Of a stretch of DNA of 64,000 nt, positions 1 through 8,184 are shown piece after piece. Position numbers and translations under genes: made by a program. The notes below the pieces were generated by a model, which saw nothing but the letters and a program-made list of their open reading frames with translations, ran no database searches and was not told where the DNA came from. Position 1 is the stretch's first letter. Each line of letters opens with the position of its first letter. This DNA comes from Candidatus Defluviibacillus avedoerensis (lineage in GTDB: Bacteria; Pseudomonadota; Gammaproteobacteria; Burkholderiales; Burkholderiaceae_C), in contig JADJBS010000015.1 of assembly GCA_016703665.1 (NCBI GenBank), positions 1 through 64,000 of the forward strand, in the 5' to 3' direction.

Positions 1-1302
1 TGTCAGCTTCCATGCGTCCAGCAGTTCCCGCGGGCTGAGTTGAACCAGATCAGCGATGTCATTGAGCAGTTGCTGCTTTAGCGCGCCCTCTGGCATGGCT
101 GCCCACAGTGGTTTTGCATTTGCAGCCAGGTGCGATCGCCCTTCGGCAGAACTCAGATCACAGGATTCGCGTGCAGTGTCCAGCAGAAAGCGACTCAAAG
201 GCACGGCATTGCTCACCATTTGCGCAAAGGCTTCCTGGCCATTGGCGCGGATGTAACTGTCGGGATCGTGCTCCACCGGTAAGAACAAAAATTTGACGCT
301 CCGCGTGTCTGCGGCGTATGGCAGGGCGGCATCAAGTGCTTTGCGAGCTGCCCGCCGACCCGCTGCGTCTCCGTCAAAGCTGAACACGACTGAATCAGTA
401 AAACGGAACAGTTTTTGCACATGGTCCTTGGTGCAGGCCGTCCCGAGAGTGGCCACGGCATTGGGGAAGCCTAGCTGGGCCAGCGCCACTACATCCATGT
501 AGCCCTCGGTAACGAGGACGTAGCCTGCATCTCTTAACGCGTTGCGTGCCTCAAACAAGCCGTAGAGCTCGCGTCCTTTGGAGAAGACGGGTGTTTCGGG
601 TGAGTTGAGGTATTTGGGTTTTTCGTCGCCCAAGACCCGTCCACCAAAACCAATGCATTCACCTTTGACATTTCGAATCGGGAACATCACGCGATCACGA
701 AAACGGTCATACCGTTTTTCGTCGCTACCTTCAGTGTTCACGATCACCAGGCCAGACTCTTCTAGCAAGGGATCACTGTAATCCGGGAATACGCTTGCCA
801 GCGCGCGCCAGCCTTCAGGGACATAACCCAGTCCAAATGTTTTGGCGATGTCGCCTGACAGTCCCCGGTGTTTAAGATAGTCGATAGCGCGAGGGCTGAT
901 CTTGAGTTGCTTCTTGTAAGCTGCCGCCGCTCTTTCCAGGACGTCCGTCAGGCTGGTTTGCCGCTCGCGTGCCTCAGTGGCCTTCATTCGCTCTTGTGGA
1001 GAACGTTCATCTTCAGGAACTTGCAGTCCGTATTCCTGCGCCAAGTCTTTCACTGCCTCGACGAAGCCCATGCCAGCAAAATCCATCAGGAAACTGATTG
1101 CGTTGCCATTTTTGCCGCAGCCAAAGCAGTGATAGAACTGCTTGGAGGGACTCACGCTGAATGAAGGAGATTTCTCTGAATGAAAAGGGCACAAACCCGT
1201 GAAATTGGCTCCGCCTTTCTTGAGCTGAACCGAGCGCCCAACGATCTCCACCACGTCAGCACGAGCAAGCAGTTCCTGAACAAAGGATTGAGGGATTGAC
1301 AT
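1..1302 (-). CDS. dnaG: DNA primase DnaG (3' end outside window)
   Basis: Synthesises RNA primers at the replication fork. The reading frame is open to the left edge, so 434 codons are visible and the C-terminal DnaB-binding domain is missing. The N-terminus carries the CHC2 zinc finger (C38, H41, C59, C62 in CPFH and CFGCG). The TOPRIM core follows, with the glutamate in VTEGYMD near residue 264 and the DGD motif (FSFDGDAAG) near residue 308. The start was chosen because MSIPQSFVQELL is the usual primase N-terminus. No strong ribosome-binding site precedes it. It lies upstream of nothing else on this strand within the window; rpoD commonly follows dnaG but would be off the edge. Confidence 0.97.
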   Translation of the reverse strand, partial: MSIPQSFVQELLARADVVEIVGRSVQLKKGGANFTGLCPFHSEKSPSFSVSPSKQFYHCFGCGKNGNAISFLMDFAGMGFVEAVKDLAQEYGLQVPEDERSPQERMKATEARERQTSLTDVLERAAAAYKKQLKISPRAIDYLKHRGLSGDIAKTFGLGYVPEGWRALASVFPDYSDPLLEESGLVIVNTEGSDEKRYDRFRDRVMFPIRNVKGECIGFGGRVLGDEKPKYLNSPETPVFSKGRELYGLFEARNALRDAGYVLVTEGYMDVVALAQLGFPNAVATLGTACTKDHVQKLFRFTDSVVFSFDGDAAGRRAARKALDAALPYAADTRSVKFLFLPVEHDPDSYIRANGQEAFAQMVSNAVPLSRFLLDTARESCDLSSAEGRSHLAANAKPLWAAMPEGALKQQLLNDIADLVQLSPRELLDAWKLT

Positions 1303-1376
1303 GCCGCTATTGTCGGCGCACCTGGCGTTGCTCTATGGTGTCAGATTAACAAAGGCCAGGAAGATGCCGTCAGGGA

Positions 1377-2942
1377 TCACGCGCCAACGACCCGATTTTT
1401 TCCTGAGCGTTTGGCCAGGTACATGGCCTGATCGGCGCGGCTGACTGCAAGTTCTGCGCTTTCTTCTGGACCCAGGGCGGCCACGCCGGCGCTGAAGGTG
1501 ATGAGTACCTTGTCTTTGCCCGCTAGGAAAAAGTGCTTGGTCAATTCGCGTTGCACACGCGTCATGGCTTCGATAGCTTGCTCCAAGGAGGCATCCGGCA
1601 GTACAACGATGAATTCTTCACCCCCGTATCGTGCCAGGGTATCTTGTGGTCGAATGCAGTCGCGTGTGATCTTCGTCAAGTGCTTGAGGGCTACGTCACC
1701 CACGTCGTGTCCATAGCTGTCATTGAGCTTCTTGAAGTTGTCGATGTCCAGCAAAGACAGGCAAAGTTGGGTTCCTTTGCGTTTGGCGGAGGAGATTTCC
1801 CGCTCAATTGCCTCATCAAGCCCCTTGCGATTAAGTACGCCAGTCAGTGGATCGTGCCGGGCCTGTGCACTGGCTTTGTCCAGTTCATTTTGCAGGCGCT
1901 GAACCTGTTCCTCTGCTTGTTGTGCTTTTTCCCGCATGGATTTCAGCTCATCACTTGCGCGCTGAGTGTCAACTGTCATGGTGCGTGCAGCGGCGATGGC
2001 CTCCTGCAAAACGGGCGCTATGTCTTCGATGCGTTGAGCAGTTTCCAGCCTTTTTGCACTTTGTTCGATCTTGCCGCCAAACTCACTGGTGGACGCAGAC
2101 ATGGCCGTCAATCGCTCAATGAAGCCAGCCAGTTCGCGCTTGATGGCTTCTTGTGCAGCCACCGTCTGTGACTTGGCTTCACTCTGCTTGAAGATGACGT
2201 CTTTCAGTTTGGCGCGGATATCTTCCAGGTGCCGCAATGTGATTGGGGGGGTCGCCGCTGCCATGAGCCCATCCATCTGGCCTTTTAGCCAGCGGTCGTC
2301 CACACTGAGCTCGCCAATGTTTTTGAACACCATTTGCAGCAATTCAAGCAGTGCGGATTTGATGGCCCCTTGCTCCTCGGCTGTGAAGCTGAGGCGGTGG
2401 TTGAAATCAGCGATCATTTGCTTCAGCATCGCGGGGTCTGAGACTTCTTTGCGCAGATAGGCTGTCAAAGAAGCCGTCTGCTCGCCCATTTTGGAGTCGT
2501 CCAGTCCCACAGCTGGCTGGGCATGCTCTATGAGCCTGGCAATTTGCTCCTTTAAAGCGGGTGGCAATGGCTCTGCAGCGGGAGTATTGCTGGTTTCTAT
2601 GGCGAGCGCTGCGTGGTGACCGACCGGCGCAATACCATCGGCAGCGATCCGCTGAACTGGTTGGGCCTGCGAAAAATTGACCAGCGCGGTCTGCAACCCC
2701 GTCCAGTTGTGGTTTCGCACAGCGCTCTCAAACTGTGCATGGAGGCGCTGTTGCCCGGGAGTTTTGGTTGGAAGCAAATTGGCGATTTCCTGAAGTTGTG
2801 CTTCAGGAAAGGGTTGTAGCCGTTTGGTCCCTGCAATCTCGTGGTAGATGCGTTGGTAATTGTCTGGCGTTGGGAGTAATTTGCGAACTGTCAATTGTTT
2901 GACAGTCTCCCGCGCAATCTCATAAGGTTTTAAGTCTGCCAT
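1377..2942 (-). CDS. GGDEF diguanylate cyclase, soluble
   Basis: Predicted to make cyclic di-GMP from two GTP in the cytoplasm. The protein is about 521 residues. The first 40 residues (ARETVKQL, PTPDNYQRIYHEIAG) match a conserved N-terminal domain seen in many betaproteobacterial cyclases. A long charged coiled-coil stretch follows, then the GGDEF domain with an intact GGEEF active site at about residues 440-444. An RxxD inhibitory site (RPQD) sits five residues upstream, so product feedback inhibition is expected. No membrane segment is seen. The frame opens 11 codons earlier (2975), but MADLKPYEIARE fits the family start better. There is no EAL domain, so this is a synthase only. Confidence 0.9.
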   Translation of the reverse strand: MADLKPYEIARETVKQLTVRKLLPTPDNYQRIYHEIAGTKRLQPFPEAQLQEIANLLPTKTPGQQRLHAQFESAVRNHNWTGLQTALVNFSQAQPVQRIAADGIAPVGHHAALAIETSNTPAAEPLPPALKEQIARLIEHAQPAVGLDDSKMGEQTASLTAYLRKEVSDPAMLKQMIADFNHRLSFTAEEQGAIKSALLELLQMVFKNIGELSVDDRWLKGQMDGLMAAATPPITLRHLEDIRAKLKDVIFKQSEAKSQTVAAQEAIKRELAGFIERLTAMSASTSEFGGKIEQSAKRLETAQRIEDIAPVLQEAIAAARTMTVDTQRASDELKSMREKAQQAEEQVQRLQNELDKASAQARHDPLTGVLNRKGLDEAIEREISSAKRKGTQLCLSLLDIDNFKKLNDSYGHDVGDVALKHLTKITRDCIRPQDTLARYGGEEFIVVLPDASLEQAIEAMTRVQRELTKHFFLAGKDKVLITFSAGVAALGPEESAELAVSRADQAMYLAKRSGKNRVVGA

Positions 2943-3041
2943 GTGGTCTCGCCCGTTTCGTCCCATGATAGCCAAACCAAGAAAACCACGTTGGACAGTT
3001 GCTTTACTTGTCTCAACGCCAAGGCCGCTTTGATAGCGCGG

Positions 3042-3800
3042 TCAGCGCGGCGCAAGACGGATGGCGCCGTCCAAACGGATTACCTCGCCGTTGAGCATGT
3101 CGTTTTCGATGATGTGTTTGGCCAGTTTTGCATAGTCTTCGGGTGTGCCCAGGCGAGACGGAAAAGGGACACTGGCCGCAAGTGCATCCTGTACTTCTTG
3201 GGGCATACCGAAGAGCATCGGGGTGCCAAAAATGCCTGGTGCAATTGTCATGTTCCGGATGCCATTGCGGGCAAGGTCGCGTGCGATGGGCAAGGTCATG
3301 CCAACCACGCCGCCTTTCGAAGCACTGTATGCTGCTTGACCAATCTGGCCGTCATAGGCCGCCACAGACGCTGTCGAAATCATCACACCGCGTTCACCTG
3401 TTGACTCGGGCTCGTTCTTGCACATGGCGTCTGACGCCAGACGGATCATGTTGAATGTCCCGACCAGGTTCACCATGATGGTCTTGGTATAAACGGCCAG
3501 GGAGTGAGGGCCGTGCTTGCCCACTGTCTTTTCAGCGGGTGCAATACCTGCGCAATTGACCAAACCCATTAATTTGCCAAGTTCCGTTGCTTTGGCGACT
3601 GCCGCCTGACCGTCTGCTTCCGCGCTGACATCGCACTTGATGAAGGCTCCACCTATTGACGTGGCGACTGCTTGGCCTTTCTCGACTTGCATATCGGCAA
3701 TGACCACCTTTGCACCGTTGGCGGCCAGCATGCGTGCCGTGCCTTCACCTAAACCGGATGCGCCGCCAGTCACGATAAATACTTTGCCTTGAATTTCCAT
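3042..3800 (-). CDS. Short-chain dehydrogenase, 3-hydroxyacyl-CoA dehydrogenase (HSD10) type
   Basis: NAD-dependent SDR of about 252 residues. The nucleotide-binding TGGxSGLG lies at residues 11-18, and the catalytic Ser145, Tyr158 and Lys162 are present (YSASK). The C-terminal RLGTPEDYAKL and NGEVIRLDGAIR motifs are typical of 2-methyl-3-hydroxybutyryl-CoA / 3-hydroxyacyl-CoA dehydrogenase type II. The family oxidises 3-hydroxyacyl-CoA in isoleucine or fatty-acid breakdown and so feeds propionyl-CoA. The start at 3800 is set by an AGGAG site seven bases upstream. The frame opens 12 codons earlier but would then read through the operator. A near-perfect palindrome lies directly upstream, suggesting dedicated repression. 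Exact substrate is inferred. Confidence 0.88.
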   Translation of the reverse strand: MEIQGKVFIVTGGASGLGEGTARMLAANGAKVVIADMQVEKGQAVATSIGGAFIKCDVSAEADGQAAVAKATELGKLMGLVNCAGIAPAEKTVGKHGPHSLAVYTKTIMVNLVGTFNMIRLASDAMCKNEPESTGERGVMISTASVAAYDGQIGQAAYSASKGGVVGMTLPIARDLARNGIRNMTIAPGIFGTPMLFGMPQEVQDALAASVPFPSRLGTPEDYAKLAKHIIENDMLNGEVIRLDGAIRLAPR

Positions 3801-3813
3801 GTCTATGCTCCTG

Positions 3814-3837
3814 ATTGACGTTAACGTAAACGTCAAT
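3814..3837. promoter_or_regulatory. Palindromic operator upstream of the SDR gene
   Basis: A 24-bp inverted repeat with perfect 9-bp arms (ATTGACGTT / AACGTCAAT) around AACGTA. It ends one base before the AGGAG ribosome-binding site of the dehydrogenase gene. From memory it resembles sites of LiuR, the MerR-family regulator of branched-chain amino-acid degradation in proteobacteria. That assignment is inference; the palindrome itself is certain. The patatin gene starts 69 bases away on the other strand and might share it. Confidence 0.6.
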
Positions 3838-3905
3838 TATCAAGCAATTGGTTCTGTGGCGGGCACAATTGCTGCCTTCCCAATTCTCAAACTTCACCAG
3901 TCTCT

Positions 3906-4799
3906 ATGTCCTTGGCTTTGATTGTTCGTCGCGCTACAGCCTGTATGTTTTTGTTACTGCTTTTTGCCTGCAGTTCACCGCCCGTGGTGCAAGCGCCTAA
4001 CCCCACCGTTCCACAAGTGGGTAAGCGGCCAGCCAAGCTGGGGCTGGCTCTTGGGGGCGGTGCTGCTCGCGGCTTTGCGCACGTCGGTGTGATACAGGTC
4101 CTTGAGGAAAACGGGTTTAAGCCCGATCTGGTCGTGGGCACCTCCGCTGGTAGTTTGGTGGCGGCGATCTATGCAAGTGGGAAGTCGGGCAACCAACTGC
4201 AACAAATCGCAGAGGGAATGGAGGAGGCCGCCTTCACCGATTGGACCTTGCCCATCTTCAGCAGAGGCATGCTACGAGGCGATGCGCTGGCCAAGTATGT
4301 CAATTCTCTGGTTGGTGGCAAAGTGATCGAAAACATGACCATTCCATTGGGCGTGGTGGCAACCGATCTTGCATCGGGGCAAGGGGTGTTGTTCCAGCGC
4401 GGTGATACCGGTACCGCTGTGCGCGCTTCCAGCTCGGTGCCGGCCGTTTTTCAGCCCGTGAAGATTGGTGCGAAGGAATATGTTGATGGTGGTTTGGTGT
4501 CGCCGGTTCCCGTACGCTATGCAAAGGCCATGGGGGCGGACATCGTCATTGGTGTCGATATTTCCAGCGCACCAGAAAATAATCCGTCATCAGACACCTT
4601 GCAAATACTCTTGCAGACATTTGCAATCATGGGAAAAAGCATCAATGCATTTGAATTAAAAGATGCGGAAGTGGTTATTCGACCTTCTTTGGGCGGGATG
4701 AAAAGCAGCGATTTTGGGTCCCGCAAACATGCTATTAATGCAGGTCGACTTGCCATGCAGCAGGCTCTTCCTAAGTTAAGAGCACTGCTAGAAAAGTAG
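3906..4799 (+). CDS. Patatin-like phospholipase, lipoprotein (RssA-type)
   Basis: A 297-residue serine acylhydrolase of the patatin family, expected to hydrolyse acyl ester bonds of lipids. Residues 1-21 form a signal peptide ending in a lipobox (LLFAC), so Cys22 is probably lipidated and the enzyme anchored in the envelope. The oxyanion-hole glycine run GGGAARG is at 50-56, the nucleophile elbow GTSAGS holds Ser80, and the catalytic Asp194 is in DGG. All catalytic elements are intact. It is transcribed away from the dehydrogenase and stands alone. The true substrate cannot be read from sequence. Confidence 0.9.
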   Translation: MSLALIVRRATACMFLLLLFACSSPPVVQAPNPTVPQVGKRPAKLGLALGGGAARGFAHVGVIQVLEENGFKPDLVVGTSAGSLVAAIYASGKSGNQLQQIAEGMEEAAFTDWTLPIFSRGMLRGDALAKYVNSLVGGKVIENMTIPLGVVATDLASGQGVLFQRGDTGTAVRASSSVPAVFQPVKIGAKEYVDGGLVSPVPVRYAKAMGADIVIGVDISSAPENNPSSDTLQILLQTFAIMGKSINAFELKDAEVVIRPSLGGMKSSDFGSRKHAINAGRLAMQQALPKLRALLEK

Positions 4800-4804
4800 A
4801 GTTA

Positions 4805-4833
4805 TTAATTTTTATTTAATCTGCTAAGATAAT
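4805..4833 (+). promoter_or_regulatory. Possible sigma-70 promoter of the hns-like gene
   Basis: TTAATT (4805-4810) and GATAAT (4828-4833) are separated by 17 bases in an AT-rich stretch between the patatin stop and the hns-like start. The -35 element is weak. Three tandem TTGAAT/TTGAAA hexamers (4848-4865) follow between it and the start codon, the last merging into the AAAGGG ribosome-binding site. Confidence 0.35.
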
Positions 4834-4872
4834 GGCGTATATTCCAGTTGAATTTGAATTTGAAAGGGTGCC

Positions 4873-5180
4873 ATGGCGAGCTATAAAGAATTAATCCAGC
4901 AGCGAGAAGCGCTGGAGCAGGCGATTGCAGCAGCACGGCAATCAGAAATCACCTTGGCATTGAACCAAGTGAAGGCATTGGTAGCTGACTTTGGTTTGAC
5001 TGCAGATGATATATTTTTGGGTCTGGTGCTAAACTGCGTGTACCCAAAGTTAGCAATAAACCGAGTGGTAAAGTCGCCCCCAAATACCGTGATCCTGCAA
5101 CTGGTGCGACATGGACGGGGCGAGGCAAAGCCCCAAAATGGATTCAGGACAAAGACCGCGCTTCTTTCCTGATTGTCTGA
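4873..5180 (+). pseudogene. H-NS family nucleoid protein, frameshifted at a T5 run
   Basis: The first frame encodes the N-terminal coiled-coil oligomerisation part (MASYKELIQQREALEQ through TADDIF). It then runs into unrelated sequence ending at 5172. The missing C-terminal DNA-binding domain is intact in the -1 frame (YRDPATGATWTGRGKAPKW, stop at 5178-5180). One extra T in the run at 5014-5018 restores a 102-residue protein of normal Burkholderiales H-NS length. The family binds curved AT-rich DNA and silences foreign genes. Both halves are conserved, so this is either a sequencing error, a very recent lesion, or slippage. The truncated form would keep dimerisation but lose DNA binding. Confidence 0.85.
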
Positions 5181-5244
5181 TTTATCTAAAATGGTCTTTA
5201 AATAAACACCAGATCGTTATTGCAGCGACCATTGGCGATCCAAT

Positions 5245-5880
5245 TCAGGTCGCTGCCTCCAAGCCATTTTCAAAATGTCTTTTCATGCAGGCTACGGCTT
5301 GATCGGGGCTACGTGATTCAATTGCCTTCATCAAATCCTGGTGTTCTTTGAGCGACTCCTGTACCCGCCCGGTCTTTAGCAGTGAGTTGTGTCGGTTCAG
5401 CTTCATGACCTTGCGCAGATCGGCCACCATTTGGTTGCGCCATCGATTATCTGCAATATCCAGCAGCTGCATGTGAAACTGCTCATTCAGCTCAAAAAAT
5501 GTTTCACGGTTGTCGATCGCATTTTCAAGTGCACGATGCAAAGCCTGCAATTCAGCCATTTGAATATCTGTCGCATTCAATGCCACGCATCCGGCTGCAT
5601 CTGACTCCAGTAAAGACAGCATGTGATAAACATCTGTCAAATCTTTTTCTGACACTTCGGTCACGTACGCGCCGCGACGGACTTTCATTGTTACCAAACC
5701 CTCTGCTGCCAGCACTTTTAAAGCCTCGCGCAAAGGGGTACGGCTGATACCGTATTCCTCGGCAATCTTCAGTTCATCAATCCAGCTTCCAGGTTCCAGT
5801 TCACGCTGAAATATGCGCTGCCGAAGCGCTTCGGCAACTTCTTCATACAGTGCGCGTGGCGTTAGCATCAGGGCGGACAT
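5245..5880 (-). CDS. GntR-family regulator with FCD domain
   Basis: About 211 residues. The N-terminal winged helix-turn-helix (ELKIAEEYGISRTPLREALKVLAAEGLV) is followed by an all-helical FCD ligand domain. Histidines in NEQFHMQL, LKEHQDL and MKRHFENG are placed as in metal- and organic-acid-binding FadR-subfamily members. The frame extends 86 codons further upstream, but that segment lies in the divergent promoter region and antisense to the mutase gene, so the start at 5880 was chosen. It is divergent from the methylmalonyl-CoA mutase gene with 118 bases between the starts, which makes it the likely local regulator of propionate metabolism. The effector is unknown. Confidence 0.9.
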   Translation of the reverse strand: MSALMLTPRALYEEVAEALRQRIFQRELEPGSWIDELKIAEEYGISRTPLREALKVLAAEGLVTMKVRRGAYVTEVSEKDLTDVYHMLSLLESDAAGCVALNATDIQMAELQALHRALENAIDNRETFFELNEQFHMQLLDIADNRWRNQMVADLRKVMKLNRHNSLLKTGRVQESLKEHQDLMKAIESRSPDQAVACMKRHFENGLEAAT

Positions 5881-5944
5881 GGGCAGATCTAATGAGTTAA
5901 ACGAGGTCAGAGGTGCTTGATTGTAAGGAGATTGGAATATTTTG

Positions 5945-5958
5945 CATAAATAATTATG
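5945..5958. promoter_or_regulatory. Candidate operator between GntR gene and mutase gene
   Basis: An AT-rich inverted repeat with arms CATAA and TTATG around ATAA lies in the 118-base divergent intergenic region. Its size and position fit a GntR-type operator controlling both directions. The arms are short, so this is a suggestion only. Confidence 0.3.
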
Positions 5959-5998
5959 AATGATATGATCGCCGCGATCTGACGGAAAGCACCTTGAC

Positions 5999-8170
5999 AT
6001 GAGCCATACCACGCCTGACAACAAGCCCGAATTCAGCCCTGCAAGCTTGGATGCCTGGGCCAAATCTGCTGCCAAATCCGCTCCGGGTGGTGATGTGTCG
6101 GCACTGAATTGGCTCACGCCAGACGGCATTGCCGTCAAACCGCTTTACACGGCTGAAGATCTGCAAGGGCTGGCGCACACCAATACATTGCCGGGCTTTG
6201 AGCCCTATCTGCGTGGCCCACAAGCCACCATGTACGCAGTGCGTCCGTGGACCATTCGCCAGTACGCCGGTTTCTCTACTGCCGAAGCCTCCAATGCGTT
6301 CTACCGCAAAGCCTTGGCAGCAGGAGGGCAGGGTGTGTCTGTCGCGTTCGATTTGGCCACCCACCGTGGCTACGACTCTGACCACCCCCGTGTGACTGGA
6401 GACGTCGGCAAGGCAGGGGTCGCCATTGATTCAGTCGAGGACATGAAAGTCCTGTTCGACCAGATCCCTCTGGACAAAGTGTCCGTCTCCATGACAATGA
6501 ACGGTGCCGTGTTGCCCGTGCTGGCCGGTTACGTGGTGGCCGCAGAAGAGCAGGGCGTGTCGCAAGACAAGCTCAGCGGAACGATTCAGAACGACATTCT
6601 GAAAGAGTTCATGGTGCGCAACACCTATATCTACCCGCCTGAGCCATCGATGAAGATCATTGGCGACATTATTGAGTACACGGCAAAGCACATGCCCAAG
6701 TTCAACTCGATCTCAATATCGGGTTACCACATGCAGGAAGCCGGTGCCAACCAGGCGCTGGAGCTCGCCTTTACCCTGGCCGACGGCAAAGAGTACGTGA
6801 AGACCGCCATTGCCAAGGGCATGGACGTGGACGATTTTGCAGGCCGCCTGAGCTTCTTCTGGGCGGTGGGCATGAACTTCTATCTGGAAATCGCCAAGAT
6901 GCGTGCCGCGCGCCTGCTGTGGTGCCGCATCATGAAGGGCTTTAACGCCAAGAACCCCAAGAGCCTGATGCTGCGCACGCACAGTCAGACCAGCGGCTGG
7001 AGCCTGACCGAGCAAGACCCGTACAACAATGTTGTGCGTACCACCATCGAAGCCATGGCAGCCGTCTTTGGCGGTACACAAAGCCTGCACACCAACAGCT
7101 TTGACGAAGCCATTGCGTTGCCGACTGAGTTCAGCAGCCGCATCGCGCGCAACACCCAGCTCATCATCCAGGAAGAAACCCACATCACCAACGTGATCGA
7201 CCCCTGGGCTGGCTCCTACATGATGGAGAAGCTCACACAAGACATGGCCGATGCCGCCTGGAAGATCATCGAAGAAGTTGAAGCCATGGGCGGCATGACC
7301 AAGGCCGTGGACAGTGGTTGGGCCAAGCTCAAGATCGAAGCCGCCGCTGCTGAAAAGCAGGCACGCATCGACAGTGGCCAGGACGTGATCGTTGGCGTCA
7401 ACAAATACAAGCTCAAGACAGAAGACGCCATCGATATCCTGGATGTGGACAACGTGGCGGTGCGCAACCAGCAGGTGGCCAAGCTCGCTGAAATCCGTGC
7501 AAAACGTGACTCACGGCAAGTGGAGAAAGCCTTGGCTGCTATCACTTCTGCAGCGGAATCAGGCAATGGCAATCTGCTGGCGCTTAGCATTGATGCCATT
7601 CGCGCACGCGCCACCGTGGGCGAGGTGAGTGACGCCATGGAAAAGGCTTTTGGCCGCCACCGTGCCGATACGCAAAAGGTGACCGGTGTTTACGCAGCCG
7701 CCTACGACAGTGCCGAAGGCTGGGATCAACTCAAGGCCGAGATTGCTGCATTCGCCGATGCAGAAGGCCGCCGCCCCCGCGTGATGATCTCCAAGCTGGG
7801 CCAAGACGGCCATGACCGTGGCGCCAAAGTGGTGGCTACCGCCTTTGCTGACTTGGGTTTTGATGTGGACATGGGTCCGCTGTTCCAGACACCCGAAGAA
7901 TGCGCTCGCCAAGCCATCGAAAACGACGTGCATGCCGTGGGCGTTTCAACCCTCGCAGCCGGTCACAAGACCCTGGTGCCTGCCATCATTGCTGAACTCA
8001 AGAAGCAGGGCGCCGACGACATCATCGTGTTCGTCGGTGGTGTGATTCCCCGCCAAGACTACGAGATGTTGTACGAAGCCGGTGTCAAAGGCATCTACGG
8101 CCCCGGCACGCCGATTCCGGCCAGCGCTAAGGACGTGCTGGAACAGATCAAAAAGTCCCTCGCGGCTTAA
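5999..8170 (+). CDS. scpA: Methylmalonyl-CoA mutase, single-chain
   Basis: Coenzyme B12-dependent enzyme interconverting (R)-methylmalonyl-CoA and succinyl-CoA. The 723-residue chain combines the N-terminal TIM-barrel catalytic domain and the C-terminal cobalamin-binding domain. The latter has the DxHxxG motif (DGHDRG) whose His605 supplies the lower axial cobalt ligand, followed by the GVSTLAAGH and GGVIPRQDY segments. This matches the homodimeric/large-subunit type, and no separate small subunit is nearby. It is the first gene of a same-strand block: meaB follows after 14 bases, then pccB and pccA. The divergent GntR gene probably regulates it. Confidence 0.97.
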   Translation: MSHTTPDNKPEFSPASLDAWAKSAAKSAPGGDVSALNWLTPDGIAVKPLYTAEDLQGLAHTNTLPGFEPYLRGPQATMYAVRPWTIRQYAGFSTAEASNAFYRKALAAGGQGVSVAFDLATHRGYDSDHPRVTGDVGKAGVAIDSVEDMKVLFDQIPLDKVSVSMTMNGAVLPVLAGYVVAAEEQGVSQDKLSGTIQNDILKEFMVRNTYIYPPEPSMKIIGDIIEYTAKHMPKFNSISISGYHMQEAGANQALELAFTLADGKEYVKTAIAKGMDVDDFAGRLSFFWAVGMNFYLEIAKMRAARLLWCRIMKGFNAKNPKSLMLRTHSQTSGWSLTEQDPYNNVVRTTIEAMAAVFGGTQSLHTNSFDEAIALPTEFSSRIARNTQLIIQEETHITNVIDPWAGSYMMEKLTQDMADAAWKIIEEVEAMGGMTKAVDSGWAKLKIEAAAAEKQARIDSGQDVIVGVNKYKLKTEDAIDILDVDNVAVRNQQVAKLAEIRAKRDSRQVEKALAAITSAAESGNGNLLALSIDAIRARATVGEVSDAMEKAFGRHRADTQKVTGVYAAAYDSAEGWDQLKAEIAAFADAEGRRPRVMISKLGQDGHDRGAKVVATAFADLGFDVDMGPLFQTPEECARQAIENDVHAVGVSTLAAGHKTLVPAIIAELKKQGADDIIVFVGGVIPRQDYEMLYEAGVKGIYGPGTPIPASAKDVLEQIKKSLAA

Positions 8171-8184
8171 ACGCGGCGCAGGTC

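Noticed and set aside
1533..2171. A 212-codon open frame on the plus strand opposite the GGDEF gene
   Set aside because: It is a mirror frame of a well-supported coding region, with no recognisable domain and no ribosome-binding site.
5014..5019. Programmed -1 ribosomal frameshift at the hns T5 run
   Set aside because: The local codons (AUA UUU UUG) do not form a canonical X XXY YYZ heptamer and no stimulatory stem-loop was evident; error or mutation is simpler.
5190..5233. AATGGTC ... GACCATT inverted repeat between hns-like and GntR genes as a bidirectional terminator
   Set aside because: The arms are separated by about 30 bases and there is no T-run, so it does not qualify as an intrinsic terminator.
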